This document shows positions 7,651-14,687 of a stretch of 22,592 nucleotides of DNA, piece after piece. The notes beneath the pieces are model-generated. The model was not told the DNA's origin. It did no database searches and saw nothing but the letters and a program-made list of their open reading frames with translations. This DNA is from JANLQX01 sp031368215 (GTDB lineage: Bacteria; Actinomycetota; Acidimicrobiia; Acidimicrobiales; JANYDT01): assembly GCA_031368215.1 (NCBI GenBank), contig JANLRD010000055.1, positions 1-22,592 on the forward strand, in the 5' to 3' direction. Position numbers and translations under genes: made by a program. Numbering within the stretch: the stretch's first letter is position 1; every line of letters begins with the position of its first letter.

Positions 7651-10415
7651 CGCCGTCAACATCGGGCGTCCGCCGACGGGTCACTCTGCTGACTGCTCAG
7701 GCCGCCGCGCTGGGTCTGGTTATTGCGTGGATCACCGTGCCGGCGAACACGATCTTCCTCGAGACCTACGGTTCGGGACTTCTTCCCTTGACCTACATCC
7801 TCTCGGCCGGGGCCGGCGCGCTGGCGAGCGTCCTTCTCGCAAGAGCGCTCCGACGCCGTCCCCTTGCGACCATTGCGATGCGCGTCATGGTCAGCGTGAG
7901 CCTCCTGCTCACTGCGGCATGGCTGATGCTGTGGCTCGCCGACGCGGCATGGATATCGTTCGTTCTGCTTGTCGTTCTTCCGATCACCATTCCGGTCGGC
8001 TTCATGTTCGTCGTGGGCCAGGCCGGGGCCCTTCTCGATGTCCGGTCGTTGAAGGTGATGTATCCCCGGGTGATCGCCGGCTTCGCCGCGGGCTTCGCCG
8101 TCGGTGGCCTGTCGGGAGCGCCTCTCCTCGAGGCCCTCGGAGGGGCGGAACATCTTCTTTCCACGGCTGCCGCGTCGGCGCTTGTCCTCGGCGCATTGGT
8201 GCTGTTCACGATGAAGGCATTCGCCTCGGAACTGCTCACAATCGAAACGGTGGACGAATCCGACAAGACGACGGCGCGACCGTCCCTCGGTTCGCTGCTC
8301 AGAAATCGCTATGTCGTTCTGATCATGGTCTTCCAGATGCTGTCGGCGATCGAGAGCCAGCTGCTCGACTTCCTCGTCTACGACCACGCCGGTCGCCGCT
8401 ACACGAACAGCACGGATCTGGCGACGTTCGTCGGCCGATTCAGTGCGATCGCCTATGGAGCCGACATCGTCTTCCTCATCATCCTTGCGGGTCTGCTGAT
8501 CGGACGCTTCGGACTTCGATTCGGCCTCTTCGCCAATCCTGCTTTCGTGCTCACGCTCGTCGGTGCGTCGATTGCCGGAGCGGTCGTGCAGGGTTCGGCG
8601 TCGACGGTGGTGTTCCTTCTCGTCGTCGCCACGCGGGTGTCCGACATGGTCCTCGCCGACGGGACGACCCGCACGTCGGTCGGCGCTGCGTACCAGGCTG
8701 TCCCCTCGGCGCAGAGGACGGCGTCGCAAGCCGTGGTGGAAAGCCTTGCCGTTCCTCTGGCCATCGGTGTGTCCGGGGTCGTGCTCCTCGTCGTCCGAGC
8801 GACAGTCGGGACGAAGGGACTCGCCATTCCGGTGATCGTCGTGGTAACCCTCGCACTCTGGATCGTATGCGCACTTGGTGTCTACCGCGGATACGGGGTC
8901 AACCTGCTCGACACCCTTCGCCATCGTCAACTCGACCCGAGCGAAATCGTCGTCGACGACGCCGAAACCCTCGTTGTCGTCGAAGCATTGCTGGCGAGCG
9001 ACGACCTACGAGATGTCCGCCTCGGCCTGGCCGCACTGCAACGGTCCGCTCACCCTACGTTCGTTGAGCACCTCGAGGGCATGGTTGCGTCGGGACGCGA
9101 GGGTGCGACGGCGATGGCGCTGCGTTTGCTGGCCGAGGTGGACCCGTCGCGCGCCGTTGGTCTCGCTCGCGGCATGCTGCAGGACCCGAGGGCCGACGTG
9201 CGGGCCGCTGCACTGCGGACGATCTCGGAGGCCGCAACAAATAGCGACATTGAGCGCGTTGCCGCCCTGCTCCTCGACGCCGACCGCAGCGTCCGACTGG
9301 CCGCCGCCACCGCGATCGGCAGGCTCGCGGACGACGAAGCCCAACGCCGTCTTGGCGAGATCGTGACATCGGGAGCGCGGGATGCCGATGCCGAGCGACG
9401 CGCCGAGGCAGCCTCGATGCTCGCGGCGGCCCCGTTGCTTGCGGCGCGCTCGGGGTCCGTCATCGAAGTGCTGCTCGCCGACGAGAACCCTCACGTCGCC
9501 GCTGCGGCCCTTGGCGCAGTCGCGTGGCCCCAGCACGAGCACCTCGAGGCGGCAGTTGTCGCCCTGCTCGGCGGCCGGGCGACCGCGTTGGCCGCCGTCG
9601 AAGCCATCGTGCGAGCCGGTGACTGGGGCGTGGCTGCGGTCCATCGATGCCTCACCGCTCAGGTGCCGGGGAGGACGCGCCGCCAGGAGCTCGCAGTTCG
9701 TGCCGCGCGCGACATCGGCACCAGCGAAGCGGCCAGCATGCTCGTGGGCCACGTCGATCACCGAAACCGCGATGTGGGGTTCTCCGTTGTCAACGCACTC
9801 AACGATCTCGCGCCGTCGAACTCAACGTTGGCCGCCACTGTCAGCGACGAAGTGGTGTTCGCCGAGATCGAGCACGCGGTGAGGATTCTCCGCGCGCTCG
9901 CGGTGCTCGAGCATGGCGATTGTTCGGAGCTTCGCCGGGCGCTCGAGGACGAGTTGGCGCTCACCCGTGCCCGCGTGCTGAGCGCGCTTTCGGTGCATCA
10001 CGGGCGAGAGGCGATCGATCGCGTTACGTTCCAGTTCGCCCAGAGCGACCGGCGTCAGCACGCGGTCGCGGTCGAGTGGCTCGAAGTCACGCTCGTTCCC
10101 CGTTCCCGCCCTGCGATTGCGATCATCCAGCCCGACCTCACCCTCAACGAACGACTGGGTCGCCTCGCCAAGGTCGACGGCCCGTCCGCCCTCAGCCCGG
10201 CCGAGCAGTTGACCGACCTCGCGCTCGATCAGCAGCGCGTCTGGAGACGCCCGTGGCTGCGCGCCTGCGCGCTTCTTGCGCTCTCACGGGAAAGCTCGGG
10301 GCTCGCCGAACCGCTCCAACAACTCTCGCTGGCGGATCACGATGATGACCCCGAGGGCATCGTTAGGGAGACGATCGGCGAACTTCGTCGCCGATCGATC
10401 GCCCAGCACTCCTGA
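7647..10415 (+). CDS. Multispanning transporter (MFS / NTT-like) fused to HEAT repeats
   Basis: A 922-residue protein. Residues ~12-415 contain about ten to twelve hydrophobic helices in an MFS-like layout, with a cytoplasmic loop around 190-220. The segment YQAVPSAQRTASQAVVESLA (349-368) resembles bacterial relatives of ATP/ADP (nucleotide) translocases. Residues ~435-915 are soluble HEAT-like helical pairs, visible as repeated units such as DLRDVRLGLAALQ, DPRADVRAAALRTISEA, DADRSVRLAAATAIGRLADD and DENPHVAAAALGAV. Proteins joining this transporter type, HEAT repeats and a CNBD in one chain are known in bacteria. Here the CNBD is the separate gene immediately upstream, overlapping by GTGA, which fixes the start at GTG 7647. 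Inferred role: membrane transport, or sensing, gated by a cyclic nucleotide. The transported compound is unknown, and nucleotide transport is only one possibility. Confidence 0.82.
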   Translation: MTPSTSGVRRRVTLLTAQAAALGLVIAWITVPANTIFLETYGSGLLPLTYILSAGAGALASVLLARALRRRPLATIAMRVMVSVSLLLTAAWLMLWLADAAWISFVLLVVLPITIPVGFMFVVGQAGALLDVRSLKVMYPRVIAGFAAGFAVGGLSGAPLLEALGGAEHLLSTAAASALVLGALVLFTMKAFASELLTIETVDESDKTTARPSLGSLLRNRYVVLIMVFQMLSAIESQLLDFLVYDHAGRRYTNSTDLATFVGRFSAIAYGADIVFLIILAGLLIGRFGLRFGLFANPAFVLTLVGASIAGAVVQGSASTVVFLLVVATRVSDMVLADGTTRTSVGAAYQAVPSAQRTASQAVVESLAVPLAIGVSGVVLLVVRATVGTKGLAIPVIVVVTLALWIVCALGVYRGYGVNLLDTLRHRQLDPSEIVVDDAETLVVVEALLASDDLRDVRLGLAALQRSAHPTFVEHLEGMVASGREGATAMALRLLAEVDPSRAVGLARGMLQDPRADVRAAALRTISEAATNSDIERVAALLLDADRSVRLAAATAIGRLADDEAQRRLGEIVTSGARDADAERRAEAASMLAAAPLLAARSGSVIEVLLADENPHVAAAALGAVAWPQHEHLEAAVVALLGGRATALAAVEAIVRAGDWGVAAVHRCLTAQVPGRTRRQELAVRAARDIGTSEAASMLVGHVDHRNRDVGFSVVNALNDLAPSNSTLAATVSDEVVFAEIEHAVRILRALAVLEHGDCSELRRALEDELALTRARVLSALSVHHGREAIDRVTFQFAQSDRRQHAVAVEWLEVTLVPRSRPAIAIIQPDLTLNERLGRLAKVDGPSALSPAEQLTDLALDQQRVWRRPWLRACALLALSRESSGLAEPLQQLSLADHDDDPEGIVRETIGELRRRSIAQHS

Positions 10416-10478
10416 CGGGCCCGTGGGTGGGGCGCTGGTCGCCGGAGGCCGGTCCTGACAGCCCTGCGTGTGCCGTGC

Positions 10479-11741
10479 TCAGCGACCTGATGCCGGTGCC
10501 GGTCCGCCGGTGCCGGCGAACTCCGGGGGCGCCTCGTGACCGAGGAAGATCTTGCCGAGTTCGGCGTAGAGCGGGTGGGCCACCCAGCGGTGGGTGGCGG
10601 CGCCGTGGGCGTCGCGAAGCTTGCGCTCGAGCGGGTTGTCCATCCGCATGGCGCTCGTGCCTCCCGCGTTGTGCACCGAGTCGACCACATGCATCGACGC
10701 ATTGGCGGCGTGGGTGCACGCCAGACGGGCAATCTGGGTGACCTTCGCAGAAGGCGCCTCGGCGCCGGCGCGCAGCTCGTCCTCGACCTGTCCCATCGCC
10801 TCGAACAGGAACGCCCGTGCCGAGCGGAGCGTTGCCTCTCCTTCACCCATGCGGTAGTGCGCCACGGGCCGATCCCGCAGGAGGGTGGTGGAGAGCATCG
10901 GCGTCTTCGCGTTGGCCAGTTCGACAAACGCGTCGAGCGCCCCACGCGCCACGCCGATCGCCACGGCCGCCTTGTTGTACGCCAGTCGAAGCGGCACGGG
11001 AATCCGGTAGACCGGGTTCTCGTACAACGCCGGCAGGCTCACGAGGTCGACGTCGGCGAATCGGGTCGGCACGATGCCGCCCTGGGTGGACACGTCGTGA
11101 CTTCCGGAGCCGCGCAGGCCGGCAACGTCCCAGGTGTCGTGGATCTCCCACTGGTCGCGATGGAGCATCCAGAGCTTCACGATGGGGCGTCCGTCGACGA
11201 TCTTCACCGCATCGTCTTGGAACACCGGTGCAATCATGAAACACCACGTCGCGTTGTGACACCCGCTGATGAACGTGGCCTGCCCCCACACCCGGTAGCT
11301 GCCGTCGGGCTGCTCGACCGCCTTCGACGGAAGCGTGCCCGGTCCTCCCCCGCCACACATGATCACGCGAGGGTTGTCGAGGTAGACCTCCTTTGCCAGC
11401 TCTTTGGCCATGCCACCAGCCGCCATGGCGTTGATCTCCGAGCCGAGCATCACGTTCCAGCCAACGGACGCGTCGATCGCCGAGATGGCTTCGAGGACTT
11501 CGATCGTCTCGCCGACGGTTGCGTCCTCGCCGCCGAGCTCCCGCGGGATGGCGAATCGGAACAGGCCTTCGTCGATCAGGGCCTCAATCGTCGGTGACGG
11601 GCATCGACGGAGGAGCTGCGCCTCATCGCCACCGGCCCGGATCACGGCTCGGAGCTTGTCCACGCGTTCGAGAAGCGTGCCCTCGGGAACCCCCGATTTG
11701 GTCTCGCCGGACCCGGCGACTGCCGACGTCGTAACGGTCAT
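10479..11741 (-). CDS. Acyl-CoA dehydrogenase-fold flavoprotein, HsaA/HpaH-type monooxygenase class
   Basis: A 420-residue flavoprotein with the acyl-CoA dehydrogenase fold. The N-terminal helical domain carries IPRELGGEDATVGETIEVLE, the middle beta-domain has GQATFISGCHNATWCFM and WDVAGLRGSGSHDV, and the C-terminal helical domain (type 2) ends with RKLRDAHGAATHRWVAH. The SGCxxAxW and GLRGxGS motifs match the group D flavin-dependent hydroxylases (HsaA, HpaB/HpaH-like), which use reduced flavin and oxygen to hydroxylate aromatic or steroid-derived substrates. True acyl-CoA dehydrogenases have a catalytic Glu that I do not see. The ATG at 11741 is preceded by GGAGGG, which lies inside the last codons of a 33-residue small ORF, so translation is probably coupled. 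MaoC-type dehydratases upstream suggest a ring or acyl-CoA degradation operon. The substrate is unknown. Confidence 0.85.
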   Translation of the reverse strand: MTVTTSAVAGSGETKSGVPEGTLLERVDKLRAVIRAGGDEAQLLRRCPSPTIEALIDEGLFRFAIPRELGGEDATVGETIEVLEAISAIDASVGWNVMLGSEINAMAAGGMAKELAKEVYLDNPRVIMCGGGGPGTLPSKAVEQPDGSYRVWGQATFISGCHNATWCFMIAPVFQDDAVKIVDGRPIVKLWMLHRDQWEIHDTWDVAGLRGSGSHDVSTQGGIVPTRFADVDLVSLPALYENPVYRIPVPLRLAYNKAAVAIGVARGALDAFVELANAKTPMLSTTLLRDRPVAHYRMGEGEATLRSARAFLFEAMGQVEDELRAGAEAPSAKVTQIARLACTHAANASMHVVDSVHNAGGTSAMRMDNPLERKLRDAHGAATHRWVAHPLYAELGKIFLGHEAPPEFAGTGGPAPASGR

Positions 11742-11744
11742 CGG

Positions 11745-11846
11745 TCAGCCCTCCAGACCCACACAGGGCACCCACATCGAAGACGTGTCGATGCCCGGGA
11801 TGTCGTCGATCGTGAACTGTCCGAGGTCTGCGTGGTCACTGTCCAT
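11745..11846 (-). CDS. Small ORF, 33 residues, unknown function
   Basis: ATG 11846 to TGA 11745 encodes 33 residues beginning MDSDHADLGQFTIDDIPGID and ending TSSMWVPCVGLEG. It is acidic in the first half, and its only Cys and Trp lie in the last ten residues. The stop is three bases before the ATG of the flavoprotein, and its last codons contain that gene's GGAGGG. No Shine-Dalgarno sequence precedes it. Instead TAGGCT followed by six bases leads directly to the ATG, fitting a leaderless start. It may be a leader peptide, a small partner protein, or a RiPP-like precursor. It lacks the IDGxCGVY end of mycofactocin precursors. I do not recognise a family. Confidence 0.45.
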   Translation of the reverse strand: MDSDHADLGQFTIDDIPGIDTSSMWVPCVGLEG

Positions 11847-11852
11847 GCCCGG

Positions 11853-11858
11853 AGCCTA
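11853..11858 (-). promoter_or_regulatory. Candidate -10 element of a leaderless transcript (small ORF-flavoprotein)
   Basis: TAGGCT on the minus strand is followed by six bases (CCGGGC) and then the ATG at 11846. It fits TAnnnT at the spacing expected if transcription starts on the start codon. It would give the small ORF and flavoprotein a promoter separate from the dehydratase genes. Confidence 0.35.
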
Positions 11859-11905
11859 TGGCCGCCGGGAGCGAGGAGGCACATCCGTCCGGCCCGTGTG
11901 GACGG

Positions 11906-12319
11906 TCAGGAGTCGGCAGGCGGGATCGCGACGACCGCGGTGCCGGTTACGACATGCTCACCTTCTCGGTCGAGCCACACGTCGCAGAACGCCCACCGCT
12001 CGTCGCCATGGGCCTCGACCGATGTCACCGTTCCGCCGGCGACGACGTGTTCCCCGTCGAGCACCGGGCGACCGAACGCAACGGTGAGGCGACGTACGCA
12101 CGACGGCCCGGCCCATTCGAGCAACATGTTGACGATGTAGCTGAGGTTCAGGGGACCCTGGTTGATGACGCGTCCCTCGAGCCCGAACGCGGCGTTGGCC
12201 GACCGATCCCAGTGGACGGGATACGGGTCGCGCAGGATCGCGGCCATAGTGCGCATCCGTGCGGGGTCGACATGGTCCATCGACCACGCGGGAATGCTGT
12301 CGCCGACGTTCACGATCAT
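11906..12319 (-). CDS. MaoC-like (R)-hydratase / dehydratase subunit
   Basis: A 137-residue single-hotdog protein. ILRDPYPVHWDRSANAAFGL carries the hydratase-2 motif, with D31 and H36 as the catalytic pair, followed by the long hotdog helix region VINQGPLNLSYIVNMLLEWA. C-terminal beta-strands follow (TVAFGRPVLDGEHVVAGGTV). Such proteins hydrate enoyl-CoA or dehydrate 3-hydroxyacyl thioesters. An in-frame ATG at 12343 exists, but ATG 12319 has GGAGG eight bases upstream and overlaps the preceding gene's TGA as ATGA, so it is chosen. The partner is the FAS1-like protein immediately upstream, as in HadAB- or ChsH-like heterodimers, with the active-site residues in this subunit. Acyl-CoA or steroid side-chain degradation is likely. 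The exact substrate is not known. Confidence 0.85.
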   Translation of the reverse strand: MIVNVGDSIPAWSMDHVDPARMRTMAAILRDPYPVHWDRSANAAFGLEGRVINQGPLNLSYIVNMLLEWAGPSCVRRLTVAFGRPVLDGEHVVAGGTVTSVEAHGDERWAFCDVWLDREGEHVVTGTAVVAIPPADS

Positions 12320-12753
12320 GCCGCGGTCCTCCGGAACTTCCACCGATTCGTCACTCGGGCGACGAGCGCTTCGCCCTCACGGAACTCGATCCGGAAGGCG
12401 ACGCGGTCAACGATGGCGCCGGTCTCGCTCGTTGTCCGTTCGGCTTCGACGATCCCACCGTCAACGGCGTAGTCGATGTCTTCCCGGAGCGGGCGGAAGT
12501 ACTCCCAGTCGTAGCTCTCGAGCCCGACCGACCCGGCGCCAGCGGCCTGGCCGAGCACGAAGAGCTCGCTGATCGAGGTGCCGGCACCGAGGATCGGCGC
12601 ATGGAACATCACCACCGGGTGGGCGAGGTCACCTGGCATCGGGTCTCGCCCGGTGCAGTTCGCGAGCAACCAGTTCTCCCAGTGCGCGATGCGGTAGTGG
12701 CCTCCCGGAAAACGGTGGCCGACAAGCGCGAGGAGTTCGCCCTCGGTCAGCAT
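12316..12753 (-). CDS. FAS1-like / MaoC N-terminal dehydratase domain protein (HadA-like subunit)
   Basis: A 145-residue hotdog-fold protein of the MaoC N-terminal dehydratase type. YDWEYFRPLREDIDYAVDGG is the characteristic central segment, and IVEAERTTSETGAIVDRVAF is the typical strand pair. It lacks the D-x4-H catalytic motif, as expected for the structural and substrate-binding subunit of a heterodimer whose catalytic partner is the overlapping downstream MaoC gene. A longer form from TTG 12780 adds nine residues (MPAKRKALA). ATG 12753 has AAGG about eight bases upstream and starts directly with helix LTEGELLALVGHRF. It is first in the operon ahead of the MaoC gene, the small ORF and the flavoprotein. 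Confidence 0.82.
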   Translation of the reverse strand: MLTEGELLALVGHRFPGGHYRIAHWENWLLANCTGRDPMPGDLAHPVVMFHAPILGAGTSISELFVLGQAAGAGSVGLESYDWEYFRPLREDIDYAVDGGIVEAERTTSETGAIVDRVAFRIEFREGEALVARVTNRWKFRRTAA

Positions 12754-12977
12754 CGCGAGTGCCTTGCGTTTTGCTGGCAACGCCGTCCCGTGCGCCTTGT
12801 TCGCGACGATCGGTGAGTCGGAATGAGCATGAGCGCGAGCGTACGCCTACAGCACCAGGGGATGCGGAGCGCCTAGCTGTCCTGTCCCGGAAGAGTCGAC
12901 GTAGAGACGATGCCAGGGGTCGCGCTCGTTCGAGGTGGATAATCCCCCGCACTAGCGGCGACGGTTCGGGGCTTTGT

Positions 12978-13457
12978 TCATGGTCCGGCGTAGAGGGATC
13001 CGTCGGATTTGCGGCGGATGAGGGTGGGTTGGCCGGGTTGTCGGTCAATGTAGAGGTTGTTGTCGTGGAGGAAGTGGTGGTGGGGGTCACAGAGCAGGGT
13101 GAGGTTCCACACGACAGTCGGTCCACCGTCGTCGTGTTCGACGATGTGGTGCACTTCTGCGCGGGTGTGGGGTGCGTTGCATCCGGAGAATTGGCATCGT
13201 TCGTCGCGAATGATCACGGCGAGGCGTTGGAGCAATGTCGGAAATCGACGGTCCCGGCCGAAGTTGAGTACTTCGCCGTCCATACTGAGAATGGCCGCGT
13301 AGAGGTCGACGTTTCCGGAGGCGGCCAGGTTCATGGCGCTAGTGAACGGTACCGGTCCCTGACCGACGATTCGTGCGGTGTGATCGTTGAGCGACAGCGT
13401 CATGACCACCGCGGTCCGACACGCCGACGGTGCGGCTGCACGGCCGATCTTCTTCAC
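12978..13457 (-). CDS. HNH endonuclease domain of a DUF222-type protein (downstream half of a split gene)
   Basis: A 159-codon frame from GTG 13457 containing the C-terminal half of actinobacterial DUF222-HNH (13E12-like) proteins. It has the linker MDGEVLNFGRDRRFPTLLQR, zinc-type cysteines in RCQFSGC, the catalytic VHHIVEHDDGG, the Asn in WNLTLLC and a final HHHFLHDN. All HNH elements (His-His, Asn, His) look intact. The GTG overlaps the TGA of the upstream DUF222 frame as GTGA. The frame is open well upstream of GTG in this register (for example ...VAEDNGSSDYNSNKSNNSVKK), so the two halves are related by a -1 shift. Usual family members are one protein of about 400-500 residues, so this is a frameshifted gene, a sequencing error, a recoding site, or a coupled two-gene arrangement. 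Confidence 0.8.
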   Translation of the reverse strand: MKKIGRAAAPSACRTAVVMTLSLNDHTARIVGQGPVPFTSAMNLAASGNVDLYAAILSMDGEVLNFGRDRRFPTLLQRLAVIIRDERCQFSGCNAPHTRAEVHHIVEHDDGGPTVVWNLTLLCDPHHHFLHDNNLYIDRQPGQPTLIRRKSDGSLYAGP

Positions 13458-14257
13458 ACTGTTGTTGCTCTTGTTGCTGTTGTAATCGCTGCTGCCGTTG
13501 TCTTCGGCAACGCGGTCGTCGCATCGCCATCTGTGTTGCCGTCGCCATCGGTGTCGGTGTCGCCGTCGCCATCGGTGTCGGTGTTGCCGTTGACGAGTGA
13601 GACGAGGGCATCGGCGAGACGGGCGGCGAGTGGTTCCTCGTCGTGTCCACCGCGTTGCTCGGCCCGTTCGGGGTGCGCGGCCCGGAAGGCACGGTCGGCG
13701 ATCGCTTCGAGTTCAGCACGGAGCCGGGCGCCTTCGACCGGGGGAAGCAGTCCGGTGATACCGAGCATGCCGAGTTCAGCGTCGAAGAACCGCAGCAAAC
13801 GGCGTTTGCGTTGCTTCGAAGCGATGTCTTCGTCGCCGCGGGCGTCGAGTTCGAAGCGTTGCACAGTGTCACGAAACTCATCCACCGTGGACGCCGCCGC
13901 CTTCTCCAACAGTTCGGCTACTCCGGGTAAACCCAGCAGCGGGTGGAGCATGGCGACGTGCTCAGCCGACACCTCACCTTTGGCCAATGCTTCACCGGCC
14001 GCGGGAAGCGACTCGACTGCTTGTGCGGTCTGGGCATCGCGGCGGGCTTTACGGTTCGACCTGCCCGTTGCCCGACTGATCTCGGCGGCAGTGTCACGAC
14101 TGTTCGCGCCGAGAACGATCGTGACCTTGGCCGACGCTGCATCGACCTCGCGTCGGAGCCGCTCCAGTTGACGTAACGCCGCGGCGGCATGCACACGGGT
14201 CGTGACAGATGGATCACTCGTCGGGATCTTCACCCCGTCCCAAACCGTTGTGCTCAT
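13454..14257 (-). CDS. DUF222 domain of a 13E12-like HNH protein (upstream half of a split gene)
   Basis: A 267-residue frame with the helical DUF222 region: RLRREVDAASAKVTIVLGAN, then GEVSAEHVAMLHPLLG and FFDAELGMLGITGLLPPVEG, the conserved turn of the family. It ends in a low-complexity tail (DTDGDGDTDTDGDG, then a Thr/Ala-rich end) and stops at 13454 before the HNH part, which continues in the -1 frame. DUF222-HNH proteins are repeated and mobile in many actinobacterial genomes. Their biological role is unclear. No Shine-Dalgarno sequence is seen. GATAAT lies exactly six bases before the ATG 14257, fitting a leaderless start. The tail is coded by a 24-bp tandem repeat, a likely site of length change. 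Confidence 0.82.
   Translation of the reverse strand: MSTTVWDGVKIPTSDPSVTTRVHAAAALRQLERLRREVDAASAKVTIVLGANSRDTAAEISRATGRSNRKARRDAQTAQAVESLPAAGEALAKGEVSAEHVAMLHPLLGLPGVAELLEKAAASTVDEFRDTVQRFELDARGDEDIASKQRKRRLLRFFDAELGMLGITGLLPPVEGARLRAELEAIADRAFRAAHPERAEQRGGHDEEPLAARLADALVSLVNGNTDTDGDGDTDTDGDGNTDGDATTALPKTTAAAITTATRATTV
13526..13591. repeat. Short tandem repeat (24-bp unit) coding an Asp/Thr/Gly linker
   Basis: Plus-strand units beginning GCCATCGGTGTCGG occur at 13544-13567 and 13568-13591, with a shortened 18-bp copy at 13526-13543. On the coding strand they give DTDGDG-type repeats. Unit lengths are multiples of three, so unit gain or loss alone would not cause the frame change seen just downstream. 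A GTT/CTT triplet-rich stretch (13458-13500) follows. Confidence 0.7.
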
Positions 14258-14263
14258 GGCTCC

Positions 14264-14269
14264 ATTATC
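14264..14269 (-). promoter_or_regulatory. Candidate -10 element of a leaderless transcript (DUF222 gene)
   Basis: GATAAT on the minus strand matches TATAAT at five of six positions and is followed by six bases (GGAGCC) and the ATG at 14257. The GGAG is only two bases from the ATG, too close to act as a normal ribosome site, which favours leaderless translation. No convincing -35 is visible. Confidence 0.5.
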
Positions 14270-14438
14270 GCGTTGGGGGTGTGTCGTTCTGGGAGCCCAT
14301 TCCGAGGAAACCCAAGAAATCCTTTCGTCGATTTAGGCTCGCCGAGGGTCGGATTCTCTCGGCGGACTCCCGGGTGGTGCTGCACGTTGTGAAGGTCACA
14401 GCGGAGCCCGGCTCGACGACTCGTTCCGGGGAGTTGAG

Positions 14439-14687
14439 CTAGCGGATATCGAGCACGCGGGTGACGACGGCCTCCGCGTGGTTGGACGCGTCGCGGTGTC
14501 CCGTGACGGCACCCAGGAAGCGCGCACGTTCGATCGATCTCATCACCAACGCCGCCGTCGCCGTGACCGTCGCCGTTCGCTCGATGTCACGGAGCAGCGC
14601 GATCTCGCCGGGGGACTGACCGGGCCCCGCTGCAGCAGTCGTGGGCCAGACGGCGATGAGGAGCAGGGGCGCGGCCCAAAGCAGCAC
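14439..14687 (-). CDS. Possible small exported/membrane protein, or remnant of a frameshifted membrane gene
   Basis: An 82-codon frame from GTG 14687. It begins with a strong hydrophobic stretch (MLLWAAPLLLIAVWPTTAAA) that looks like a signal peptide or membrane anchor, followed by a charged helix-like part (GEIALLRDIERTATV...RSIERARFLG). The hydrophobic segment can be read further upstream in the same frame (SVWAVLLW). Just before that, the neighbouring +1-related frame has another membrane-like piece (LLTRGLLGGFIALVLAQRGK, around 14710-14770). Joining the two at about 14697-14704 gives a plausible two-helix membrane protein, so this may be a broken gene. I recognise no family. The stretch 14258-14438 holds only the leaderless -10 candidate. 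The stretch 14688-14899 holds only the second frame described here. Confidence 0.3.
   Translation of the reverse strand: MLLWAAPLLLIAVWPTTAAAGPGQSPGEIALLRDIERTATVTATAALVMRSIERARFLGAVTGHRDASNHAEAVVTRVLDIR

Noticed and set aside
7656..8930. 424-codon minus-strand open frame and a 479-codon plus-strand frame at 7628-9067
   Set aside because: Both overlap the membrane part of the transporter-HEAT gene. Their peptides are charged, Arg-rich and lack any membrane or domain pattern.
10414..10478. Possible terminator between convergent transporter-HEAT and flavoprotein genes
   Set aside because: Only a loopless palindrome (ACGGGCCCGT) and short GC-rich self-complementary pieces are present. No stem with a sensible loop was found.
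11745..11846. Mycofactocin precursor (MftA)
   Set aside because: The size fits, but the ending is VPCVGLEG rather than the IDGxCGVY type and no radical SAM partner gene is nearby.
12759..14171. 470-codon plus-strand open frame
   Set aside because: It is antisense to the DUF222-HNH gene, has repetitive, low-complexity composition and no recognisable domain. The minus strand carries clear conserved motifs, so this is a codon-bias shadow.
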